From positions 1-5,238 of the forward strand of contig SLCI01000163.1 of assembly GCA_007125875.1 (NCBI GenBank): a stretch of 5,238 nt of DNA. Reading direction: 5' to 3'. Positions 1 through 5,238 of this stretch are shown in pieces. The position numbers were made by a program, and so were the translations under genes. This stretch comes from Kiritimatiellia bacterium (lineage in GTDB: Bacteria; Verrucomicrobiota; Kiritimatiellia; SLAD01). Numbering within the stretch: the first letter of the stretch is position 1; every line of letters begins with the position of its first letter. The notes under the pieces were generated by a model. It searched no databases. It saw nothing but the letters and a program-made list of their open reading frames with translations, and was not told the origin of the DNA.

Positions 1-2
1 CG

Positions 3-74
3 CACCCAGGCCAACGCGAGTTATCCCGCGAGCGTCCTTACCAGAACCATTATTGGCAATGGGGCAATCGATAG
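3..74 (+). CDS. Possible C-terminal tail of an upstream gene (partial, unidentified)
   Basis: The window opens inside something that ends just before the acetyltransferase remnant. The third frame is open from the edge to TAG at 72-74 and gives a tail rich in aromatic residues (ending YQNHYWQWGNR) with ordinary codons. The second frame is also open, to TAG at 77-79, but uses more rare codons (ATA, AGG, CGA, TTA). I prefer the third frame on codon look alone. Either stop would leave 9 to 14 bases before the next start, which would fit an operon of sugar-pathway genes. No motif allows a function, and neither frame may be coding. Confidence 0.2.
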   Translation, partial: HPGQRELSRERPYQNHYWQWGNR

Positions 75-88
75 TTTAGGCTGCGACG

Positions 89-633
89 ATGTCTCAAGAA
101 ATGACAGAACAGGAAGCGTGCTGGGAATCATCCACATCGGACCAATGGAAAACGGACTGGTTGGCGCGGGGCGTACGCGTGCACCGTACCGCGATTGTGG
201 ATGAAGGTGCCCGGATAGGACAAGGCACGACGGTGTGGCATCACGCGCATATTCGTTCCTCCGCCTGCATCGGTGAAACCTGTGTCATCAGTAAAGGTGT
301 CTATATTGATGCAAAGGTGCGCATCGGCAGTAGCTGTAAGATTGCGAATGGCGTACAGGTGTATCACGGCGTAGTGCTTGGTGATGGCCAAAAGCCGCGC
401 AGGACGATGGTTCCTTGGTGGAGTTTACGGAAGTGGAGCAGACGCACATCGGTGATCGCGTCTCGATTGGGGCGGGATGCGTCATTATGCCGGTGAAGAT
501 TGGTCGTGACACAATGATTGCGGCAGGCACGACTGTGACCAAGGACGTGCCCGAAGGCGTGCTTCTGCGCTGTATCCACACCTACGAACAAACGGTGAAG
601 TCGAAGTCTCGGCTCAGCCCAGACAAAGGCTGA
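89..633 (+). pseudogene. Frameshifted hexapeptide-repeat sugar N-acetyltransferase (WbpD/WlbB/FdtC-like)
   Basis: Intact relatives are trimeric left-handed beta-helix enzymes that transfer acetyl from acetyl-CoA to an amino group on a nucleotide-linked sugar for O-antigen or capsule synthesis. From residue 31 the N-terminal part shows the repeats clearly (HRTAIVDEGARIG, TTVWHHAHI, CKIANGVQVYHGVVLGDG). The C-terminal part, one frame back, continues with HIGDRVSIGAGCVI, KIGRDTMIAAGTTV and TKDVPEGVL, stopping at TGA 631-633. The break falls between about 388 and 415; one extra base in the AAAA run at 390-393 would give a continuous 181-residue reading frame. Even so, the family's GP-x-VxFTND-xx-PRA segment after GDG and the AGNPAR motif after PEGVL are absent, so small deletions are likely as well. 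ATG 89 is the first start after an in-frame TAG at 77-79; no convincing Shine-Dalgarno precedes it. The family assignment is firm. Whether this is true decay or a sequencing or assembly error cannot be told from here. Confidence 0.8.
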
Positions 634-677
634 GGCGCTCCGCATGCCTTGTAGCCAGTTCGCATGCGAAGCCTTTT
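633..677 (+). terminator. Probable rho-independent terminator after the acetyltransferase remnant
   Basis: CGCATGC at 641-647 pairs perfectly with GCATGCG at 662-668. An outer AGGC at 633-636 pairs with GCCT at 671-674 across a small internal loop (4 against 2 bases). The apical loop is 14 bases, and the stem runs straight into TTTT at 674-677. The hairpin starts on the last base of the stop codon, a common place for an intrinsic terminator. The right arm lies within a perfect 12-base palindrome, TTCGCATGCGAA (659-670), which could instead be a protein-binding site. The short T-tract makes it a moderate rather than strong terminator. Confidence 0.5.
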
Positions 678-732
678 ACAAAACAAACTAGCCTGTGCTT
701 CCGAAGGGCAGGGGCGGAATGAGAGATGGTAA

Positions 733-1650
733 ATGCAAAACACTTCAGTTCAGGCTCGTGACTCAAGGATGATCAAAGTCTTGAAAAAGATCGTCCCGCA
801 ATCGATTAAAGACGAGCTCAATAGACATATTGCTGAGCAATGTGCTGCCCTGGACGCGGCTAAGGGGCAACCGCCGCACCCCCCGAAGGACGATGCCGAA
901 ATCGCATTGCAACAAGTCCTCTCCATTCTGCGTCATGAATCCGGTCATCCTCCTCCACCTCCGAAGCATCTTCAGCAACGAGTGGTTGGAGGCTACCCGC
1001 CAGACTTTATCGAAAGTGGGTTTAAGAGCATCTATCCGAAATTGAATCGCGTGTTGCAGCCGACGGGGAAAGAGCTCAAGAGCTTTCATTCCATTTTGGA
1101 TTTCGGGTGCGGCTGTGGTCGGGCGACACGGGCCCTGGCGACACTGCTGCCCGAGTCTAAGCTTTATGGCGCCGATATCGATGGAGAAGCGATTGAGTGG
1201 GTAAGTCGTCATTACGCGAAGTTTGCGGAATTCGCTGTTGTCCCTCATCTTCCGCCTACCTCCTATGAGGCTCAACAGTTTGATCTGGTGTTTGGCATTA
1301 GCGTCTTTACGCACTTGCCAGAGGACATGCAATTTCAGTGGCTAAAGGAACTGAGCAGAATTACGAAACCGCATGGTTACCTAATCCTCACAACCCATGG
1401 CGAGCAACATTACAAGGACTTGGACGCCGAAATTGTCGAGATCATGACCCAAAAGGGGTTCTATTACAGTGATTTCGGTTGGAATTATGGAGAAAGCATT
1501 TCATTGCCGGATTTTTACCAAACAGCCTTTCATTCCCATGCCTACATTCAAAGAGAGTGGAGTAACTATTTCGAGGTGATCGACGTTCAGGCTTTGGGCA
1601 TGAATCATCAAGACACCATCCTATTACAGAATCGGCCTGGCAAAACATGA
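733..1650 (+). CDS. Class I SAM-dependent methyltransferase
   Basis: This 305-residue protein has a Rossmann-type methyltransferase domain over roughly residues 115-235. Motif I is LDFGCGCGR at 122-130. The acidic end of the second strand is ADID at 147-150 (D148 or D150 would contact the SAM ribose). FDLVFGISVFTHLPED at 183-198 is the usual strand-4 region, followed by LKELSRITKPHGYLILTTH, the helix and strand before the C-terminal half. The N-terminal 115 residues are a charged helix, two proline clusters (47-51 and 73-77, the second five prolines in a row) and a KHLQQRVVGGYPPDFIESGF stretch, an arrangement seen ahead of methyltransferase domains in polysaccharide and nucleotide-sugar clusters. 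The substrate is unknown; the broken sugar acetyltransferase just upstream suggests a sugar or glycan. No signal peptide or membrane segment, so probably cytoplasmic. ATG 733 follows a weak GAGAG-type site; ATG 769 (residue 13) is a possible alternative start. Confidence 0.85.
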   Translation: MQNTSVQARDSRMIKVLKKIVPQSIKDELNRHIAEQCAALDAAKGQPPHPPKDDAEIALQQVLSILRHESGHPPPPPKHLQQRVVGGYPPDFIESGFKSIYPKLNRVLQPTGKELKSFHSILDFGCGCGRATRALATLLPESKLYGADIDGEAIEWVSRHYAKFAEFAVVPHLPPTSYEAQQFDLVFGISVFTHLPEDMQFQWLKELSRITKPHGYLILTTHGEQHYKDLDAEIVEIMTQKGFYYSDFGWNYGESISLPDFYQTAFHSHAYIQREWSNYFEVIDVQALGMNHQDTILLQNRPGKT

Positions 1651-1720
1651 AGTGTCGCTTTGTTTGGCCTGGGTCCCGATGGGGTCACATGGCGACAGTG
1701 GTCGGGTTTCGAAAAATCGC

Positions 1721-1750
1721 TCGACGGTGGAATTGAGCCCCGCGTACAAT
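1721..1750 (+). promoter_or_regulatory. Candidate sigma70-like promoter for the transglycosylase-ligA run
   Basis: TCGACG at 1721-1726 matches the -35 consensus TTGACA at four of six bases. TACAAT at 1745-1750 matches the -10 consensus TATAAT at five of six, with an 18-base spacer. It lies in the 108-base gap between the methyltransferase stop and ATG 1759, where a promoter for the downstream run would be expected. Transcription would begin about 1757, almost on the start codon. The gap contains no other gene that I can support. Matches of this quality arise by chance, so this is tentative. Confidence 0.3.
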
Positions 1751-1758
1751 TCGGCGTC

Positions 1759-2325
1759 ATGCGAAATAGGTCAAAGGTGGGAATTATTCTGTTTGGTGCA
1801 CTGATCCTCAGTGCCGTGCTGCTTGGCATCTTTGCCTATCATCGCATGCAGCAACAGCAGCACTATATCACTTTGATCGAGGCCGTCGCGGACGAATACG
1901 GCGTGGATCCGGCCTTGGTTGCGGCCGTAGTTTGGCGAGAAAGTCGCTTTCGCGCCCATGTGATCGGTGGAGTAGGTGAGTTGGGCCTCATGCAGGTGAC
2001 GCCTGTGGTAGGGCAGGAATGGGCCTCGCAACACAACCAAGCATCATTCGATCCTGAGCAATTACTGGACCCCGTCACGAACTTGCGGGCCGGTGCGTGG
2101 TATTTGGCCCGTGCCATCGATCACTGGTCTGATCGTGAGGACCCGTTGCCTTACGCGCTGGCACAATACAATGCCGGACGTACCCACGCCCTGCGCTGGG
2201 CCAGAGAAGACGCTGGCGAGGCCGCGCAGTTTGTCGAAAATGTGACCTATCCGAGTACGCGCGCATACATCCGTGATGTGCTGTTGCGCTATCGCGGCTA
2301 TGTCGTGGAGCAGCCGAATGAGTGA
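1759..2325 (+). CDS. Membrane-anchored lytic transglycosylase (SLT domain)
   Basis: This 188-residue enzyme would cleave the MurNAc-GlcNAc bond of peptidoglycan, leaving 1,6-anhydro-MurNAc ends. A short basic N-terminus (MRNRSK) is followed by one hydrophobic segment at residues 7-27 that should anchor it in the inner membrane with the domain in the periplasm; no lipobox cysteine is present. The SLT (goose-lysozyme-like) domain fills about 35-180. Catalytic Glu is E61 in WRESRF, GELGLMQVTP (73-82) is the second motif, AQYNAG (135-140) the third, and the end (TYPSTRAYIRDVLLRY) matches the family's usual close. It is essentially a minimal Slt domain, lacking the large alpha-solenoid of Slt70. 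ATG 1759 places the membrane segment right after the start; an upstream TTG at 1660 would add 33 unlikely residues. No Shine-Dalgarno is visible ahead of 1759, so translation may be leaderless or weak. Its last 8 bases overlap ligA. Confidence 0.9.
   Translation: MRNRSKVGIILFGALILSAVLLGIFAYHRMQQQQHYITLIEAVADEYGVDPALVAAVVWRESRFRAHVIGGVGELGLMQVTPVVGQEWASQHNQASFDPEQLLDPVTNLRAGAWYLARAIDHWSDREDPLPYALAQYNAGRTHALRWAREDAGEAAQFVENVTYPSTRAYIRDVLLRYRGYVVEQPNE
2307..2310 (+). promoter_or_regulatory. Shine-Dalgarno site that fixes the ligA start
   Basis: GGAG lies 7 bases before ATG 2318, inside the last codons of the transglycosylase gene. It supports 2318 rather than the in-frame ATG at 2273, whose extra 15 residues (beginning MMCCCAIAAM) do not resemble LigA. 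Confidence 0.65.
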
Positions 2326-4333
2326 CACCTCCACGCAGCAGCGTATGCGCGAGTTGACGGTCGAACTTCGGCGTCACAACGAGCTCTACTATCAGCAGGC
2401 GCAGCCGGAAATCTCGGATCGCGAATACGACGCCTTGCTCGCCGAATTGCAGGAGCTCGAACGAGCGCATCCGGAATGGGCCGCGGATGATTCGCCGACG
2501 CGAGAGATCGGTGAAAAACCACTGGCGGCCTTCGAGAATGTACAGCACGCCGTTCCCATGCTCAGCTTGGCGAACACCTATAACAAAGACGAGCTGCGCG
2601 CCTTTGATGGCCGCATCCGGAAATGGTTGGGCGAAGCGAAATTTTCCTATGTGCTGGAACCCAAGATCGACGGTGTAGCGGTTACGCTTCGGTACGAGGA
2701 CGGCCAATTGGTATTGGGCGCGACGCGCGGTGACGGACGTACGGGCGACGACATCACGCGCAACATCCGCACGATTGGCAATATTCCGGATCGGCTGAAA
2801 ACCGATCAGCCACCGCGTGTACTCGAGGTGCGCGGCGAGGTCTACATGTCGAAAGACGGCTTTGTTGAGTTGAATCGACAACGGCAGGAGGACGGGCTAG
2901 CCGTATTTGCTAATCCGCGCAATGCAGCGGCGGGATCGCTGAAGCAACTGGATTCCCGCATCGCAGCCGAACGACCCCTTTTCGCCGTTTGTTATGCAAT
3001 CGGTGAGGTGGAAGGCGTGCAGTTCGAGACGCATGCGGAATTGTTGAAAGCACTGGAGGCCTTCGGATTGCCGGTCAACCCGCGCGTTTGGACCGTCGGC
3101 GATGTCGAGGAGCTGCTCAACGCGTTGGACGAACTGGAATCGCTGCGTCACGAGTTTCCGTTTGAAATGGATGGCGGCGTCGTCAAAGTCAATGAGCGCG
3201 CGTGGTACGAGGAATTGGGCTACACCGCCAAGAGTCCGCGCTGGGCCGTAGCTTACAAATATGAGCCGGAACGCGCCGAGACCACCCTGCGCGACATCAC
3301 GGTGCAGGTCGGACGCACTGGTATCTTAACACCCGTCGCCGAGCTGGAGCCCGTGACCGTTGCTGGCTCAACGATTAGTCGCGCCACGTTGCACAACGAA
3401 GATGAAATCCGTCGCAAAGACATTCGCATCGGGGATCGTGTCTGGATTGAGAAGGCGGGCGAAGTGATTCCGGCCGTGGTAGCGGTGAACAAGGAGGCGC
3501 GCACCGGCACGGAAAAAATCTTCGAAATGCCGGACGCGTGCCCGGTATGTAAGGGTCCCGTCAGTCGGCGGGAAGGTGAGGTGGCATTGCGCTGCGAGAA
3601 CCTGCAATGTCCGGCTCAGCTCAAGCAGTGGTTACGCCATTTTGCCTCACGCGGGGCTATGGATATTGAAGGTTTAGGTGAAGTGCTGGTGGATCAATTG
3701 GTGGATCGCGAACTGGTATCATCGCCCGCGGATCTGTATTCGTTGACGTTGGAGCAGGTATCCGGGCTCGAGCGGATGGGCGAAAAGTCGGCGCAAAACG
3801 TATTGGCGGGAATCGAGGCAAGCAAACAGCGCGATCTATGGCGTCTTGTTGCTGGCTTAGGAATTCGACATGTTGGCGTTCGTTCGGCGCAAGCTTTGGC
3901 AGCTCATTTCGGCCAGCTACACGCCTTGCGCGATGCGGATCAGGCTGCGCTCGAAGCGGTGCCTGATATCGGGCCGATTGTTGCGTTCAGTATTAAGTCC
4001 TTTTTCGAGTCGGAACCGAATCGGCATTTGCTCGACGAGCTGGAGGCGAAGGGGGTAAATATCACGGCTGATCGTAGCAATCAGCCGTCCGCCGATGGCC
4101 CGTTCAGTGGCAAGACCTTCGTGCTGACCGGGACGTTGAGCGGAATGACGCGCGACGAAGCCAGCGAGCGGATCCGTGCCTTGGGGGGTGCGGTAACGTC
4201 GAGTGTTTCAAAGAAGACGGATTATGTCGTCGCTGGCGAAAAGGCGGGGTCAAAGCTGGCCAAGGCGGAGAAGCTTGGCGTAATGATCTTAGATGAGGCA
4301 GCGTTTGTGAGCTTACTTGAAGAGTCGAAATGA
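2318..4333 (+). CDS. ligA: NAD-dependent DNA ligase LigA
   Basis: LigA seals nicks with 3'-OH and 5'-phosphate ends using NAD+, joining Okazaki fragments and completing repair; it is normally essential. The 671 residues equal the E. coli enzyme in length. Domain Ia (about 1-70) carries the NMN-binding pattern ending DREYD (D34, Y37, D38). In the adenylation domain the nucleophile is K116 in EPKIDG; ATRGDG is at 135-140, MDGGVVKV at 284-291 and WAVAYKYEPE with K314. The OB fold follows, including TGILTPVAELEPV. A four-cysteine zinc site is C408, C411, C426 and C431. Helix-hairpin-helix repeats span about 440-585, and a C-terminal BRCT domain about 593-668 (FSGKTFVLTGTL). All expected domains and catalytic residues are present. 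One small oddity is DGGVVK, where many LigA have DGVVIK or DGVVVK. ATG 2318 has a good GGAG site and sits in an ATGAGTGA overlap with the preceding gene, so translation is probably coupled. The stop overlaps the next start as ATGA. Confidence 0.98.
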   Translation: MSDTSTQQRMRELTVELRRHNELYYQQAQPEISDREYDALLAELQELERAHPEWAADDSPTREIGEKPLAAFENVQHAVPMLSLANTYNKDELRAFDGRIRKWLGEAKFSYVLEPKIDGVAVTLRYEDGQLVLGATRGDGRTGDDITRNIRTIGNIPDRLKTDQPPRVLEVRGEVYMSKDGFVELNRQRQEDGLAVFANPRNAAAGSLKQLDSRIAAERPLFAVCYAIGEVEGVQFETHAELLKALEAFGLPVNPRVWTVGDVEELLNALDELESLRHEFPFEMDGGVVKVNERAWYEELGYTAKSPRWAVAYKYEPERAETTLRDITVQVGRTGILTPVAELEPVTVAGSTISRATLHNEDEIRRKDIRIGDRVWIEKAGEVIPAVVAVNKEARTGTEKIFEMPDACPVCKGPVSRREGEVALRCENLQCPAQLKQWLRHFASRGAMDIEGLGEVLVDQLVDRELVSSPADLYSLTLEQVSGLERMGEKSAQNVLAGIEASKQRDLWRLVAGLGIRHVGVRSAQALAAHFGQLHALRDADQAALEAVPDIGPIVAFSIKSFFESEPNRHLLDELEAKGVNITADRSNQPSADGPFSGKTFVLTGTLSGMTRDEASERIRALGGAVTSSVSKKTDYVVAGEKAGSKLAKAEKLGVMILDEAAFVSLLEESK

Positions 4334-4779
4334 AAGTGGTGCGGACAGGATATTTGTATAGCTTGGTGTTGTTGCAATTCGCTGCACTCGCGTACTTGGT
4401 TTTAACCGGCCCGATTTTGGCATCCGATGTGCCGACGTTTTTGGTCCAGCTGTTTGCCATTCTGATCGCTTGGTCCGCGTTATGGCGGATGAGCGGATCC
4501 CGTTGGCGGGTCGTATCAGAGCCGCATCCCCGCGCCCGCCTTGTGACGCGCGGAATTTACCGGCGCATTCGGCATCCGATGTATGCCTCCCTGCTGTTGC
4601 TGGGGGTGAGTTGGTTGTATAACCGCTATACACACGAGCGGGGCGTGGCGCTGCTTGTGTTGTTTTTCGTGTTGTTGCTCAAAATGCTGTACGAAGAACG
4701 GGCCCTACTAAAGCAATTCGGGAAAAATTATGAAGTGTATATGCGCCGAACCAAGCGCTTGATCCCGGTGATCTTCTGA
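4330..4779 (+). CDS. Isoprenylcysteine carboxyl methyltransferase (ICMT)-like membrane protein
   Basis: This 149-residue integral membrane protein belongs to the ICMT/phospholipid methyltransferase superfamily. The signature is LVTRGIYRRIRHPMYASLLL (R81-H82-P83-Y85), followed after a membrane segment by YEERALLKQFGKNYEVYMRR with E122-E123, the pair that closes over SAM in this fold. Hydrophobic segments lie at about 8-28, 34-51, 83-97 and 103-120. The length is normal for short bacterial members. Eukaryotic ICMT methylates prenylated cysteine; bacteria usually lack such substrates, so the true acceptor (a lipid, a small thiol or other) is unknown. Its ATG overlaps the ligA stop by 4 bases and only a weak GAAGAG-like site precedes it, so translation likely depends on ribosomes finishing ligA. 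A NnrU- or PEMT-like role is an alternative within the same fold. Family confidence is high, function low. Confidence 0.85.
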   Translation: MKVVRTGYLYSLVLLQFAALAYLVLTGPILASDVPTFLVQLFAILIAWSALWRMSGSRWRVVSEPHPRARLVTRGIYRRIRHPMYASLLLLGVSWLYNRYTHERGVALLVLFFVLLLKMLYEERALLKQFGKNYEVYMRRTKRLIPVIF

Positions 4780-4792
4780 GAGAGTTTTCAGT

Positions 4793-5238
4793 ATGAACGT
4801 ACATCCCATAATGGTGGGCGCCTTCGCGTCGAATTGTTTCATCGCGCACAATGCGGATCGTGAAGCCTTGATTATTGATCCGGGTGATGACGCGGATGTG
4901 ATCATTCAGCACATTCGCCGGGAGAAGTTATCGGTCGCAGCCATTCTGATTACGCATGGGCATATTGATCATGTGTCTGGTCTCGCGGAGGTGAGTCGGG
5001 CGTTTCCGGTTCCGATTGCCATGCATCCGGTTGATGTGGCGTGGGCCTTCAGCGAATCTAATCAGATGCCACCTTATTATGACGTGCCCGAGGCCCCCGA
5101 GAAGATCGAGCGAGAGTTGAGCGAGGGACAAACGTGGACGGATATTGGCTATACCTATCAAGTGCTGGAATTGCCCGGTCATTCACCGGGACACGTGGGT
5201 TTCTACTTTCCTGAGCAACACGCGTTGTTCTCGGGGGA
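4793..5238 (+). CDS. Metallo-beta-lactamase-fold hydrolase (glyoxalase II / YcbL-like), 3' end cut off
   Basis: The gene begins 13 bases after the preceding stop, with GAGAGAG (4778-4784) as a likely ribosome site, and is still open at the window edge after about 148 complete codons. Residues 54-60 are THGHIDH, the HxHxDH metal-binding motif (H55, H57, D59, H60). LPGHSPGHVGF at 127-137 supplies the next metal ligand H130. The last readable residues are FSG followed by GA, almost certainly the start of the FSGD motif whose Asp bridges the two metals. The opening (VGAFASNCFIA, then ALIIDPGDD) is typical of the small single-domain relatives of hydroxyacylglutathione hydrolase, usually about 200-215 residues, so roughly 60 residues lie beyond the window. 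These enzymes hydrolyse thioesters such as S-lactoylglutathione or other small thiol esters with zinc or iron. The exact substrate cannot be read from this part. No signal peptide, so cytoplasmic. Confidence 0.9.
   Translation, partial: MNVHPIMVGAFASNCFIAHNADREALIIDPGDDADVIIQHIRREKLSVAAILITHGHIDHVSGLAEVSRAFPVPIAMHPVDVAWAFSESNQMPPYYDVPEAPEKIERELSEGQTWTDIGYTYQVLELPGHSPGHVGFYFPEQHALFSG

Noticed and set aside
386..394. Programmed -1 frameshift site (CCAAAAG) in the acetyltransferase
   Set aside because: It does not fit the X XXY YYZ slippery pattern, no stimulatory structure is evident, and this family is not known to use recoding; family motifs are also missing nearby.
675..703. Promoter for the methyltransferase using TTTACA at 675-680 as a -35
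   Set aside because: No acceptable -10 hexamer occurs 15 to 18 bases downstream, and the sequence overlaps the terminator T-tract.
763..1332. A 189-codon open frame on the minus strand
   Set aside because: It is fully opposite the methyltransferase, including its SAM-binding motif, and has no recognisable features.
1668..1692. Hairpin GGTCCC/GGGGTC after the methyltransferase as a terminator
   Set aside because: The stem is short with two G-U pairs, and there is no T-tract after it.
1660..1758. Upstream TTG start adding 33 residues to the transglycosylase
   Set aside because: The added residues would place a glycine-rich polar stretch before the membrane anchor, there is no ribosome site, and the candidate promoter lies inside it.
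2273..2317. Upstream ATG start for ligA
   Set aside because: The 15 extra residues are unlike LigA, while ATG 2318 has a GGAG site at proper spacing and gives the usual family length.
2075..2881. A 268-codon open frame on the minus strand
   Set aside because: It lies opposite the transglycosylase and ligA coding regions, whose motifs are unmistakable, and its translation shows no recognisable domain; long antisense frames are common opposite GC-rich genes.

Overview
The window comes from a Gram-negative-type bacterium with moderately high GC. All six supported genes lie on the + strand. A membrane-anchored murein transglycosylase and an NAD-dependent DNA ligase that matches E. coli LigA in length and catalytic numbering point to a bacterial chromosome. 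Some wording of the ligase (EPKIDGVAV, LSLANTYN, DGGVVKVN) reminds me of Verrucomicrobia/PVC-type ligases more than enterobacterial ones, but that is an impression from memory and I do not assign a phylum.

Left part (1 to about 1650): this looks like the end of a surface-polysaccharide or nucleotide-sugar region. It may begin with the tail of an unidentified gene. Next is a left-handed beta-helix (hexapeptide repeat) sugar N-acetyltransferase of the WbpD/WlbB/FdtC kind, which is broken: its reading frame changes near 390 and a stretch expected in the family is missing. A stem-loop followed by TTTT sits directly on its stop codon and probably terminates transcription. A class I SAM-dependent methyltransferase with a proline-rich N-terminal region follows, set apart by about 100 bases on each side.

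Right part (about 1720 to the end): a compact, probably co-transcribed run of housekeeping-type genes. A possible sigma70-like promoter precedes a lytic transglycosylase. That gene overlaps ligA by 8 bases, ligA overlaps an isoprenylcysteine-methyltransferase-like membrane protein by 4 bases, and 13 bases later a metallo-beta-lactamase-fold hydrolase begins and runs off the window. The overlaps suggest translational coupling, although the four products have no obvious shared pathway (wall cleavage, DNA ligation, membrane methylation, thioester-type hydrolysis).

I found no tRNA, rRNA, CRISPR array, insertion sequence or clear new defence system. The most notable signals are the broken acetyltransferase, the terminator hairpin, the possibly leaderless transglycosylase start, and the tightly packed ligA operon.
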